Shown piece after piece: positions 19,370 through 28,107 of a stretch of DNA of 64,000 bases. This DNA is from CAWDJT01 sp963828705 (GTDB lineage Bacteria > Desulfobacterota > Syntrophobacteria > Syntrophobacterales > Syntrophobacteraceae), in assembly GCA_963828705.1 (NCBI GenBank), contig CAWHGA010000054.1, forward strand, positions 1-64,000, written 5' to 3'. The number at the start of each line of letters is the position of its first letter. Positions within the stretch are counted from its first letter, which is position 1. The notes under the pieces were generated by a model that was not told where the DNA came from, searched no databases, and was given only the letters and a program-made list of their open reading frames with translations. Made by a program: the position numbers and the translations under genes.

Positions 19370-20086
19370 ATGAACCACTGGCGGACCATTTCCCATGAGA
19401 TCACGACAAGCCTGAATCTGCGCTATGAACCCGTAGGGGTGAGCCTGTACCGGGAAGGCGAAGCCCTCCCCGTCGGCATTCCGATGACCGAGGAGAACTT
19501 CAAGAGCTACTGCCAGGCCGTGGTTTTGGCCGGTGAGGGCCGTACCCTGCTGCTCCGGAAGGAACAGCTGGGATGCAAACTGGGGACTTCGGTGCTGGGT
19601 TTTGAACAGGATATGGAACGTTTTCTCGACGATGGCGTTTTGGAAAAATACGGCGTAGGGTTATACGCTTCGGAACAGGCCGCAGCGGAAACCATCCGCA
19701 AATCAACTTACCTGGAGCAGGGCCGCACCCAAGCCGCATTCATCGCCCCGCTGTCGGTCTATGATGCCACCCCCCAAGTGGTGGTGTTTACCGTCAACAG
19801 TGAACAGGTGATGTGGTTGCTCTATGCGGTGACTTATCAAGAGGGTGGCCGTGTGGATTTGCCGCAGTCCGGGGGGGCTCTGGGCGGCTGCGCCGACATT
19901 ACCGCCTTGCCTATCCTAGCCGGCGTGCCGAACATAACATTTCTTGGTTTAGGCTGCCGGATTAAGACCGGAATCGATGCCGGTCACTTAATGATGGGCA
20001 TACCCGGCAGTGCTCTGGAAGCAACTGCCTCACACCTGCGGGAGATGGCCAAACCCATCGCCATGCTCAAGAAGTCATCCGGATAG
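19370..20086 (+). CDS. DUF169 domain protein
   Basis: 238 residues from ATG 19370, chosen because GGAG lies 6 bases upstream; an in-frame ATG at 19358 has no such site. DUF169 features: LNLRYEPVGVSLYREGEAL, SYCQAVVLAGEGRTLLL, KEQLGCKLGTSVLGF, YDATPQVVVFTVNSEQVMWL, GGALGGCADITALPILAG and FLGLGCRIKTGID. The conserved Cys residues fit reports of this family in anaerobes, but no reaction is established. It is intact and monocistronic. Confidence 0.85.
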   Translation: MNHWRTISHEITTSLNLRYEPVGVSLYREGEALPVGIPMTEENFKSYCQAVVLAGEGRTLLLRKEQLGCKLGTSVLGFEQDMERFLDDGVLEKYGVGLYASEQAAAETIRKSTYLEQGRTQAAFIAPLSVYDATPQVVVFTVNSEQVMWLLYAVTYQEGGRVDLPQSGGALGGCADITALPILAGVPNITFLGLGCRIKTGIDAGHLMMGIPGSALEATASHLREMAKPIAMLKKSSG

Positions 20087-20403
20087 AAATGGCTTACCCG
20101 AAGATCCCTCTCCCCTCCACGAGGCCATGAGTGTATCAAGGTTAGCCTTTGAAGAAGAGGATTGGGGTGATGGTGTAAGTTATTGGAGTTTCACCACCTC
20201 TACGAGCACCTGCCACCAGGGCATGGAAGTTAAAGGTTCACAGCCTGGCAAAACCTTGTGCCCGGTGGTACGCCATTGCTCCACAGGGACGCCACAGGGC
20301 AGACGGGGATAATGCTTGCACTTCCAGGGGAATCTTTTACATTCAGGGGGGCGAGGCTGGTTGTTGCGCCCAGGATAATACACGCTGGTGGAGATTCGGA
20401 TCA

Positions 20404-20690
20404 ATGAAACAGAGAGTGGGTTTGTTGGGACTCGGCATCATGGGAACGGCCATGGCGGCCAATGTTGTCCGAGCCGGGTATCCACTGCAGGTCTACAACC
20501 GGACCCCAGGCAAAGCCGGGGAACTTGCCGCTCTGGGGGTAACCGAAGCCGTCAGCTACGGGCTCGTCTCGCGCCCACCGGAGTGGTTTTTACCAATGCG
20601 CCCGTTTCGGGAACTAAAAAGCCAGCCCTGGACGGCAGAACGCTGATGTCGGGATTCAAATCGCCACCCTTGGCCCCTGCAGGGAGGATT
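20404..20690 (+). pseudogene. Remnant of a 3-hydroxyisobutyrate/6-phosphogluconate dehydrogenase-like gene
   Basis: The start VGLLGLGIMGTAMAANVVRA is a Rossmann NAD(P)-binding loop (GLGIMG), followed by YNRTPGKAGELAALG. In a full-length enzyme the substrate block DAPVSG comes about 110 residues in. Here, in another frame, TNAPVSGTKKPALDG already follows at ~20,610, so roughly 50 codons are deleted, and the remaining two thirds of the protein are missing. Not functional. Confidence 0.65.
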
Positions 20691-20695
20691 CATCC

Positions 20696-21166
20696 ATGGC
20701 AAGAGAAATGACCAAAAACGATGCCGGAATAGCTCTATTGATCATCCGGCTGGCACTGGGGATCGTCATCTTCGCTCATGGTGCTCAGAAAGTTTTGGGA
20801 TGGTTCGGGGGGCCGGGATTTTCCAGGACGATCGAGTTGTTTTCGATAAACCTATCCTATCCTTTGTGGATGGTACTGTTACTGATGTTCATCGAATTCT
20901 GCGGTTCCTTGGGAGTGATCTTCGGGCTTATGACTCGGCTGTCGGCGCTGGGTATCGCTATCATCATGGTGGTTTGCGCTTACCAGAACCACCTGCAAAA
21001 CGGCTTTTTCATGAACTGGTTTGGGCAGCAAGCCGGCGAAGGGTTCGAATATCACTTGCTGGTGCTGGGCATGTGCTGTGCCCTGATGTCGCAAGGCGGT
21101 GGCGCCTACACGGTGGATCGATTTCTTGGCTCGAATCGGCACCGGAATTTTGAACGAATCCCGTGA
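20696..21166 (+). CDS. DoxX family integral membrane protein
   Basis: 156 residues, ATG 20696 with GGGAGG upstream. Four hydrophobic helices are visible: IALLIIRLALGIVIFAHGAQ, YPLWMVLLLMFIEFCGSLGV, LSALGIAIIMVVCAYQNHL and YHLLVLGMCCALMSQGGGAY. HGAQKVLGWFGGPG is the DoxX signature loop. DoxX-like proteins sit in the inner membrane and are linked to quinone or thiol redox chemistry; the exact role is unknown. A terminator-like hairpin follows 12 bases after the stop. Confidence 0.85.
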   Translation: MAREMTKNDAGIALLIIRLALGIVIFAHGAQKVLGWFGGPGFSRTIELFSINLSYPLWMVLLLMFIEFCGSLGVIFGLMTRLSALGIAIIMVVCAYQNHLQNGFFMNWFGQQAGEGFEYHLLVLGMCCALMSQGGGAYTVDRFLGSNRHRNFERIP

Positions 21167-21177
21167 CAGAACCAACG

Positions 21178-21208
21178 CCCCTGGTAACCTGTGAGCGGTC
21201 ACCAGGGA
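21178..21208 (+). terminator. Hairpin after doxX-like gene
   Basis: CCCTGGTAACC and GGTCACCAGGG pair over 11 positions (one mismatch) around TGTGAGC, starting 12 bases after the stop codon. There is no T-run, so it may be Rho-assisted or an mRNA-protecting stem. The following ~490 bases to 21,699 show no supported gene. Confidence 0.4.
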
Positions 21209-21699
21209 GGTCGCGGCGAGCACCTGTGGCCGCACCCAGAAACATGCAACCAGTCACCGCCGGGAATACCGAGCCCACGAGAGAGCGGAGGCGAACTAAG
21301 CCGGTTGAATCAATGAACCTTGCTGGCTGATTGGAATGAGATCCGTCGGTTTCGCGCGCGTGCTCGGTGGTTAACCGTTACGGCAACCGGGCATCATTGA
21401 TCGCCATGAAAATCCTTCTTGAAATCCTTGGCTGTTACCGATAAACCGTTCAATCATTCACGACAGAATCCCCGGCGGCTGGTTCGTATGACTCCGAGTG
21501 CGTCTGGGCGTTTCTTTTAGTTTTTGATGATGGTAGATGGAAGTATGAGTAATGCGGTGATCCAACGTCAACACTGAACCTTAGGCAAGCGTTCACAGCG
21601 GGTGTAGCTGCTCGGCAGTGGGTGGTATTGACCTTTGCGCGGAGGATCCCAACCTCGTTTATGTGATCGTGATCATGGGAACTTCACAGGAGTCCGGCT

Positions 21700-22341
21700 A
21701 TGAAAAGGACAGATTTGCAGCCCCGATGCTGGCCCTTAGGCATCGGTATCCTTTGCTTCCTTGTTCTGGTTCCGCTCGCCCAGATGGCAGGCGCGGCAAC
21801 TCGCCCCAAGGCCGTGGTCGAAACCGGTACCGAACGTGTTCTCGGCTTGCTCAAGTCCAAGTGTCAACAGGGACAGGGCGTGGTGGTTCGACAGCATCGC
21901 CAGCAAATCGAGAGTATCGTCCGGGAGTACTTCGATTTCCGCGAGATGGCCATGCGGTCGCTGGGGCCCGGCTGGAAGCAGCAGGCTCCCGAAAAACAAC
22001 AGGAGTTCGCCACGCTCTTCGAGGACCTTATCTTCAACACTTACATCGACCGGGTTGACACCTACACCTGCTCCAATGAGAAGGTCATCTACGATGATGA
22101 GTCTCTGGACGGCAGCTATGCCGCGGTCAAGACCCGGATCACCGGCTACAAAGGCGACAAGGACATCGCCATCGAATACCGCTTGCGCCTCAAAGACAAC
22201 GACTGGAAAACCTACGATGTGATCATCGAGGGGGTTAGCCTGGTCAACAATTACCGGCAACAATTCAGCGCCATTCTCAATCGGGATTCCTTCGACAACC
22301 TGCTGAAGCGCATGCGGGACAAAAACAACGAGTTCAAGTGA
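21700..22341 (+). CDS. mlaC: MlaC/Ttg2D phospholipid-transport substrate-binding protein
   Basis: 213 residues with a signal peptide (LGIGILCFLVLVPLAQMAGA). MlaC features: IESIVREYFDFREMAMRSLG, APEKQQEFATLFEDLIFNTY, then KTRITGYKGDKDIAIEYRL, WKTYDVIIEGVSLVNNYRQQ and FSAILNRDSFDNLLKRM. MlaC shuttles phospholipids between the outer-membrane MlaA and the inner-membrane MlaFEDB complex. None of the other mla genes is in the window. RadC follows 81 bases downstream on the same strand. Confidence 0.85.
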   Translation: MKRTDLQPRCWPLGIGILCFLVLVPLAQMAGAATRPKAVVETGTERVLGLLKSKCQQGQGVVVRQHRQQIESIVREYFDFREMAMRSLGPGWKQQAPEKQQEFATLFEDLIFNTYIDRVDTYTCSNEKVIYDDESLDGSYAAVKTRITGYKGDKDIAIEYRLRLKDNDWKTYDVIIEGVSLVNNYRQQFSAILNRDSFDNLLKRMRDKNNEFK

Positions 22342-22422
22342 TGCACCGGGATTGAGGCGACCAGGCCCGAGGCCAAGCCCGAAGCGCGGGGTAAATGGCC
22401 GTGGTGCGGGAGAATCCCAGTC

Positions 22423-23166
22423 ATGACAGCAGGTCCGGAAGGACATCGGGAACGGCTTCGGCAACGTTTTGAACGCAGTGGTCTGCACGGTTTCCATGAC
22501 CATGAGGTGCTGGAGCTGGTGCTTACCTATGTGATCCCGCGCCGTGACGTCAAGCCCATCGCTAGAGAGCTGCTGACCAAGTTCGGCGGGAACCTGGCCG
22601 ACGCCTTCGATGCTCCCCGACAGCTCCTTGAGGGAGTTGACGGCATCGGCCCGGCGGCCGCGTTGTTTCTAAGTCTTATCCCGCGCCTCCTGGAACGCTA
22701 TCAACAAGATCGTTGGAAACACACCCGAGTGCTTTCCTCCATCAAGGAAACGGTGGATTTTCTCGCTTCGATCCTGGCCACCGAACGCAATGAAGTCTTC
22801 TACGTGCTGGCGCTCAACAGCCGCAACACCCTTATTGCTCACGAAGCCCTGCCTGATTCAACCGCCGACCCGGCGGCCGGCCCGCATCGTCTCATCGCCG
22901 GCGAAACCATTCAACAGGGCACGGTCAATCGAGCCGCGGTGTTTCCGCGGCTGGTGGTGGAAACCGCGTTGAAACACCGCGCCACGGCGCTGATCCTGGC
23001 CCACAACCATCCCGGAGGCGACGCTCAACCGTCGGCCGCCGACCGCCAATTGACCCGCAAGCTGCGGCGCCTGCTGAGCGAACTCGACATTGTCGTTCAC
23101 GATCACATTATCGTTGCCGGCCCAGACCGCTACTACTCCTTCGCCGAAAACGGGGAACTGGAATGA
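22423..23166 (+). CDS. radC: RadC family JAB1/MPN-domain protein
   Basis: 247 residues. The N-terminal helix-hairpin-helix region includes HDHEVLELVLTYVIPRRDVK and LEGVDGIGPAAALFLSLIPR. The C-terminal JAMM metalloprotease-like domain has the metal-binding HNHPGGDAQPSAAD. The family was once linked to DNA repair, a role not upheld in E. coli; its real function is unknown. A diverged stretch DSTADPAAGPHRLI replaces part of the usual loop before GTVNRAAVFPR. It is followed by a plus-strand oxidoreductase. Confidence 0.9.
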   Translation: MTAGPEGHRERLRQRFERSGLHGFHDHEVLELVLTYVIPRRDVKPIARELLTKFGGNLADAFDAPRQLLEGVDGIGPAAALFLSLIPRLLERYQQDRWKHTRVLSSIKETVDFLASILATERNEVFYVLALNSRNTLIAHEALPDSTADPAAGPHRLIAGETIQQGTVNRAAVFPRLVVETALKHRATALILAHNHPGGDAQPSAADRQLTRKLRRLLSELDIVVHDHIIVAGPDRYYSFAENGELE

Positions 23167-23311
23167 ATCTGCTCAAGGGAGCGAAGCGCAAGAGCGGGAG
23201 AGCGTACCAGCACAAGGCGGGGGGGACGGAAGTCTGCAGCATGAAAGCTCCTTGCAGCTCCATCGCCCTTACGCCTTCGTGCCATCAACGGATTCTCACT
23301 GGAGATCAGCC

Positions 23312-24331
23312 ATGAGCACCTCACGCATGCCTGCAGTCGTGGTCCGGGAATCCGGCAATACTGGGGATTGGGGCCAATTGGAGCTGGCTCAAGTGGAACG
23401 CCCGCTGACCCAACCCGGTGAAGTCCTGGTCCAAGTGGAGGCGTGCTCGGTCAACCGTGCTGACTTGCTGCAGCGGCGCGGATTCTACCCGCCACCTGAC
23501 GGCGCCTCCTCCCTGTTGGGGCTGGATTATGCCGGTTTTATCGTGGAAACGGCCGGTGATGTACAAAACTGGCACGTCGGTGATCGCATCTTCGGGATCG
23601 TACCCGGCGGCGGCTATGGCCGTTACCTGACCGCTCGTGCCGACCATCTGCTGTCCATACCCGACAACCTGAGTTTCGTGGAAGCTGCCGCTGCCGCCGA
23701 GGTGTTCTTCGCAGCTTTTGTCAACCTGTTTCTCGAAGGCGAACTCCAGGCCGGCGAAACCCTGCTGCTCCACGGCGGAGGCAGCGGAGTCGGGACCGCA
23801 GCCATTCAGCTGGGCCGACATGCGGGCGCACGGGTGCTGATCACCGACGCTTCCACGGCCAAGGTTCAGCGCTGCCTGGAACTGGGAGCACACCACGGGA
23901 TCAACTACCTCGAAGAGGATTTTGCCGAAGCCGTCCGCATCATTACCGGGGGTGCCGGTCTGGAACTGATCCTGGATTGGATCGGCGCCCCCTACTTGCA
24001 ATCCCACATCGAACTGCTCAAACTGCGCGGCCGTCTGGTGATCATCGGCTTGATGGGCGGCAATCGCACCGAACTCTCACTTGTCCCGGTCCTCAACAAA
24101 CGGCTCCGAATCATCGGTTCCATACTGCGGAATCGCAACAACCAGGAAAAGGCGACCATCACCAAAGCCTTTGAGAGCCGGGTGCTGCCTTTACTGGCCT
24201 CGGGTGAGGTACATCCGGTAGTGGATCGGGTTTTCCCCATGGCGGAGGTGGAGGCGGCCCATCTGAGGATGCGCGACGATCAACATTTCGGGAAGCTCGT
24301 CCTGACTTGGCAGGGTCCACTGCCTTGGTAG
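23312..24331 (+). CDS. NAD(P)H quinone oxidoreductase (zeta-crystallin/PIG3 type)
   Basis: 339 residues from ATG 23312 (GGAG 8 bases upstream); the open frame extends further upstream but without homology. MDR-family features: VEACSVNRADLLQRRGFYPP, LGLDYAGFIVE, the nucleotide-binding LLLHGGGSGVGTAAIQLGRH, ELILDWIGAPYLQSH and GRLVIIGLMGGNRTEL. The NRADLLQR..YPPP form is that of the PIG3/QorA-like enzymes that reduce quinones with NADPH. No structural zinc cysteines are present. Start chosen on the ribosome-binding site and on the usual length of ~330. Confidence 0.85.
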   Translation: MSTSRMPAVVVRESGNTGDWGQLELAQVERPLTQPGEVLVQVEACSVNRADLLQRRGFYPPPDGASSLLGLDYAGFIVETAGDVQNWHVGDRIFGIVPGGGYGRYLTARADHLLSIPDNLSFVEAAAAAEVFFAAFVNLFLEGELQAGETLLLHGGGSGVGTAAIQLGRHAGARVLITDASTAKVQRCLELGAHHGINYLEEDFAEAVRIITGGAGLELILDWIGAPYLQSHIELLKLRGRLVIIGLMGGNRTELSLVPVLNKRLRIIGSILRNRNNQEKATITKAFESRVLPLLASGEVHPVVDRVFPMAEVEAAHLRMRDDQHFGKLVLTWQGPLPW

Positions 24332-24366
24332 GGAAGATGACGTGTGAAAGGATTGAAATCCCAGGA

Positions 24367-25179
24367 ATGAACACTCGGTCGATGACATCAGCTGATCAGC
24401 CCTGGACCCGATTGGAGGAAGTATCCTTTGTCAGGAGTCAAAGGTTGATTCTAGATAACATCAATTGGGACATAGCGCGAGGCGACCACTGGGTAGTGCT
24501 GGGTGCCAATGGCTCGGGCAAAACCACCCTGCTTGAACTCCTGGCCGGCTACCTCTGGCCCAGCCGAGGGCGAATAACCGTCCTCGGGGAACGTTTCGGC
24601 CACACCGATCTGCGCGATCTTCGCAAGAGGATCGGCTGGGTGGGATCTTTCCTCCTGGCTCAGATACCACCGGGTCAGAAACCATTGGATCTTGTCGTCA
24701 GCGGCAAATACGCTTCAATCGGAAATTTCAATCCACCCACTGCCCAGGATTACGAGGAGGCGCGGGAATTGGCCGAAAGTTTCCACTGTGCGGGCATCCT
24801 CGACTCACCCTATGGCGTGCTGTCCCAAGGTGAGAAACAACGTTTACTCATCGCTCGGGCGCTGATCCCTCAACCGCAATTGCTCATCCTCGACGAACCC
24901 TGCGCCGGACTAGACCTGGTAGCGCGCGAACAGTTACTTAAGAACCTCAACCAATTGGGGCAGCGTCCCGAAGCCCCCACCATGATCCTGGTCACCCATC
25001 ACCTGCAAGAGATCATGCCGATCTGGTCACACGTGCTGGTGCTCAAGAAAGGTAAGTGCCTGGCGCAGGGGCTCAAGGAGGAGAAATTGGTGAGTGAGGT
25101 CCTCAGCGACGCCTTCGGCATCACTATCGACGTTACCGGCAGCGGTGGGCGTTATGCGGCAGGGTTTCCATCGCCGTGA
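24367..25179 (+). CDS. Soluble ABC-type ATPase (ModF/YlmA-like)
   Basis: About 270 residues. Walker A GANGSGKTTLLELLAG, Q-loop region RKRIGWVGSFLLAQ, signature LSQGEKQRLLIARAL, Walker B QLLILDEPCAGLDL and the switch VTHHLQEI are all intact. The sequence RLILDNINWDIARGDHWVVL is typical of single-domain ATPases of the ModF/YlmA group. No permease gene lies next to it, so the partner or role is unknown. The start is uncertain: ATG 24337, 24367 and 24382 are in frame and none has a well-spaced Shine-Dalgarno. Confidence 0.8.
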   Translation: MNTRSMTSADQPWTRLEEVSFVRSQRLILDNINWDIARGDHWVVLGANGSGKTTLLELLAGYLWPSRGRITVLGERFGHTDLRDLRKRIGWVGSFLLAQIPPGQKPLDLVVSGKYASIGNFNPPTAQDYEEARELAESFHCAGILDSPYGVLSQGEKQRLLIARALIPQPQLLILDEPCAGLDLVAREQLLKNLNQLGQRPEAPTMILVTHHLQEIMPIWSHVLVLKKGKCLAQGLKEEKLVSEVLSDAFGITIDVTGSGGRYAAGFPSP

Positions 25180-25308
25180 ACTTACACAGGCCACGAGGCG
25201 TATGGAGTACTGCAAGCCATTACGGCCAGCCGGGAATTACCCGAAACTCTCAACCCGACCCGGTGGATTCGAATCCGACCCAGGCCATTTCGGTGCTTCC
25301 CTACACAA

Positions 25309-25341
25309 CAAAAAAGCCGGAGCATTTTCTCGCTCCGGCTT
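25309..25341 (-). terminator. Rho-independent terminator of cspA
   Basis: Stem AAGCCGGAGC (25314-25323) pairs with GCTCCGGCTT (25332-25341) around an 8-base loop. On the minus strand it is followed by a T-run. It lies 28 bases after the cold-shock gene stop. Confidence 0.9.
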
Positions 25342-25368
25342 AATCTTTTCTCTTGGAAACCTTGGGGA

Positions 25369-25569
25369 TTACAGCTTCCTTACACTGGTTGCCTGCGGCC
25401 CTTTGGCGCCCCTCTCCTCCACGAAGCTCACCCTCTCGCCTTCGCTCAGAGACTTGAAGCCTTCACCTTCGATAGCGCTATGGTGGACAAAGACATCGTG
25501 TCCGCTGTCAGTCTCGATAAAGCCATAACCCTTGCCATCATTGAACCATTTTACTCGACCTTCCGCCAT
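25369..25569 (-). CDS. cspA: Cold-shock protein (CspA family)
   Basis: 66 residues starting MAEGRVKWFNDGKGYGFIET, with the RNP motifs GYGFI and VFVHHSAI, ending ATSVRKL. This is a single OB-fold RNA chaperone. The start at 25569 (AGGAAC upstream) gives the family's normal length; an in-frame upstream ATG at 25608 would add 13 non-homologous residues. A perfect intrinsic terminator follows. The 370-base region upstream to 25,943 carries no gene and probably holds the promoter and a long 5' leader, as is common for csp mRNAs. Confidence 0.93.
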   Translation of the reverse strand: MAEGRVKWFNDGKGYGFIETDSGHDVFVHHSAIEGEGFKSLSEGERVSFVEERGAKGPQATSVRKL

Positions 25570-25943
25570 TTTCTTGTTCCTTCTGTTGGTGTTGTATTTT
25601 TTCTCCACTACTGTTTGGTGCGGTATCTGGAGCTACCGTGAAACCTTACCTTTGCCTTGGCGAAAGACCGATTTCCGATATGACTCAAAATATCCAAACC
25701 ATCTAGTATGGCCCAACATGATAGCAACATAATTCTAAAAGGCAACAACAAATCGTAAGGTTTTTCAAGAACTACAACTGCTCAACTTCTTTCTCTTCAA
25801 CTGCGTCTTGCCTGATCCTTGATGCAGAGCCGATTTGTTGGTCACGACCACCCCTTGTCTTCGATGCCTCGGACCCTAGACACGGCTATGATTCTGAGGT
25901 CACCTCAGTTTGGTCAGGAATCAAGGCAAATCTGTATGAAGCG

Positions 25944-26793
25944 CTATTCGGAACGCTTTGCCAGGGCGTGAACTTCCTGCCGGCACTGCCGGTAGACGGC
26001 CTGGGCACGCTGCAGGGCTTCGGGGGTATCCACCCCCATGACTTCCTCTTCATTCGCCACCACAAATCCTACGCCAAGACCATCGGCGCTGAATAGCTCC
26101 ACCAGATCGGTCAGGAAATATTCCTCGATGGTCTCCCATCCGCCGTCGCGCTGTTTTTGCACGCGGTGCGGCCGCTGTGCCAGCCGTTTCAAACAGTGGC
26201 TCAGGCTGGCACGTCGGGCGGCATATACCCCGGCATTGCACCAGCGCAACCCGGCCTGACGCTCGGCCGGGTAGCCCCGCCAGTATTTCCATTCGGTAAT
26301 GCGCTGCACCTGATTCCCGGTCGTTTCCAGCAGGCCGTACTGCGCCCGATCGGCGGGCTCGAAAGCGAGCACCATGAGATGGTTGCCCTCCTCCAGCCCC
26401 TGAAGCAGGTGCTCGGTAGGTGGCAGTTTGGATCAGCGGCACGTCTCCCATGGTGATGATCACGCGGTCGCAGTTGACCGATTCGAGGAAGGGCCGGGCC
26501 GCCAGGACAGCCCCACCAGTACCGTTGGTGGTTGGTTGCAGCAGGTATTCCACTGCGAGATGGCTGGTCGTCGCCCGGACTGCTTCGGCGCAGTGATGCA
26601 CTACGATGCCCTTGGGGCCCGCCGGAAGGTTGTCAAGAACCTCCAGCAGCATAGGCCGCTCCCCCAAGTAAACGGAGGGACCAGGCACGAGCGGCAGCAG
26701 GGTTTTATTACCGTCAAATTCCAGCATGCGGCTGCCTTTGCCGGCGGCCAGAATGATGGCGGCGATAGTTGCCGATGGCCGGGTGGGGATCAT
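25944..26793 (-). CDS. Sugar-phosphate nucleotidyltransferase (GlmU N-domain-like), one frameshift
   Basis: About 283 residues. ATG 26793 follows a strong GGAGG by 9 bases. IAAIILAAGKGSRM is the nucleotidyltransferase signature; GTGGAVLAARPFL and ITMGDVPLI follow (the metal Asp is in GDVP). After a shift near 26,410, the rest reads YGLLETTGNQVQRITEWKYW, LRWCNAGVYAARR and EEYFLTDLVELFSADG. This is the pattern of the GlmU uridylyltransferase domain without the acetyltransferase half. It would activate a sugar phosphate with a nucleoside triphosphate. It lies directly behind mltG in the same frame (see findings). Confidence 0.75.
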
Positions 26794-27907
26794 TGCCGTC
26801 CACCTCCGTGTTTCTCTGCCGCCTGCGGGCGGCGGAGCCGGGGCACTGCTCGCAGCTTCCGCGCTGTTGGTTTGTTCGCGCAGTTTCTGACGATAGCTTC
26901 GCACCGCGGCATTATGTTCTTCGAGACTGGTAGAAAACTGATGGGTACCGTTCAGGTTGCTGACGAAATAGATATAGGGGACATCGGCCGGGTACAGGAC
27001 CGCCAGGATGGATTTAGTTCCGGGGTTACAGATGGGACCAGGAGGAAGACCGATGATCTGATAGGTGTTGTAAACACTGGCGCGCTGCAGATGACTGTGG
27101 GTGACAGGACCGGAGAAATCGGGCAGATCATAGACTGCGGTGGGATCACTCTGCAAGCGGCATGTGTCGCTTGAGCCGATTGAGAAAAACCGCTGAGATC
27201 AGCGGACGTTCGACATCTACTCGTGCTTCTTTCTCCACCAGGGAAGCCAGGGTCATGATTTCATGGACGCTGAAACCAAGTTCGCGGGCGCGCTCGTGCC
27301 AGGTGAAGGAAAACCGGTTGCGGAATTCCTTCAGCATGACTTCCAGGAGTGCCGTTTCATCCTGGGTGCGTTGAAAATGGTAAGTCTCCGGGAACAGATA
27401 GCCTTCCAGGCTTTTCGCTGCAATTCCCTGCGAACGCACAAAAGACTCATCGGCGGCCCGGCGCAAGACCTGCGATTCGTTTGCCAGCCCAGCATCGGCC
27501 AGAATCCTGGCCACGTTGCGCAGGGTCGAACCCTCAGGAAACGTAATGCGGCGTTGAATGACATCGCCCCGAATAATCCGGTCCAGCACCTGGCGCGGAG
27601 TGGCAAGAGAGAGGAAGGCATATTCGCCGGCGCGCAGTTTCCCACCGGCACCGGTAAGCAGACAGAGCCAGTAGAATTTGCGGGCATCAGCGACGACGCC
27701 CTCGGTTTGGAGGGTCTGAGCGATGGCCGCGGCCTTCATGCCCGGGTGGATGAGCACCTGCTGCAGGCTGCGCTGCGGCTGTCCGGGCGAATGGAGAAAC
27801 ATCCAAAAGTCGAATAGAAAGCCTACCGTCCCCGTGGCGACGACCAGTAGGGCGACCCCGACGATCTGCATCAATTCCTTGAAAGGATTAAAATAAACGT
27901 CATCCAT
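26794..27907 (-). CDS. mltG: Endolytic transglycosylase MltG, one frameshift
   Basis: About 370 residues. ATG 27907 (MDDVYFNPFKEL) is followed by a single N-terminal membrane segment (IVGVALLVVATGTVGFLFDF), a LysM-like region (IHPGMKAAAIAQTLQTEGVV), then RRITFPEGSTLRNVARILA, KSLEGYLFPETYHF and the catalytic Glu in TLASLVEKEARV. After a shift near 27,160 come QSDPTAVYDLPDF, YNTYQIIGLPPGPICNPG and IYFVSNLNGTHQFSTSLEEH. MltG cleaves nascent peptidoglycan strands and sets glycan length. No stop codon follows: after HNAAVRSYRQKLREQ the frame continues into the nucleotidyltransferase, so the true end is uncertain. Confidence 0.8.
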
Positions 27908-28107
27908 AGAAGGTATCCTTGCAATATGATATGCGGGACTTCCTTTAGCACGAAAGGGCGAGGCAAACAAGTTGAAGCCCTCGTGGCCTGCAGCGGGCAC
28001 CGATGATGTCGGGAAAATCCTTGTGCAGCAAGCACTTAGTTTGTTATCATAAGATGCTTTAAGAGCGGCACCACGACATCCATTCGGTCACGACGAGGCA
28101 CGACTTT

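Noticed and set aside
20180..20404. Cys-containing 74-residue minus-strand frame (ECKRFPWKCKHYPRLPCG)
   Set aside because: No Shine-Dalgarno and no recognisable family; it abuts the start of the dehydrogenase remnant. The Cys pattern alone is not enough.
25255..25285. GGATTCGAATCC resembles a tRNA T-arm
   Set aside because: No acceptor, D or anticodon stems could be paired around it; it is only a local palindrome.
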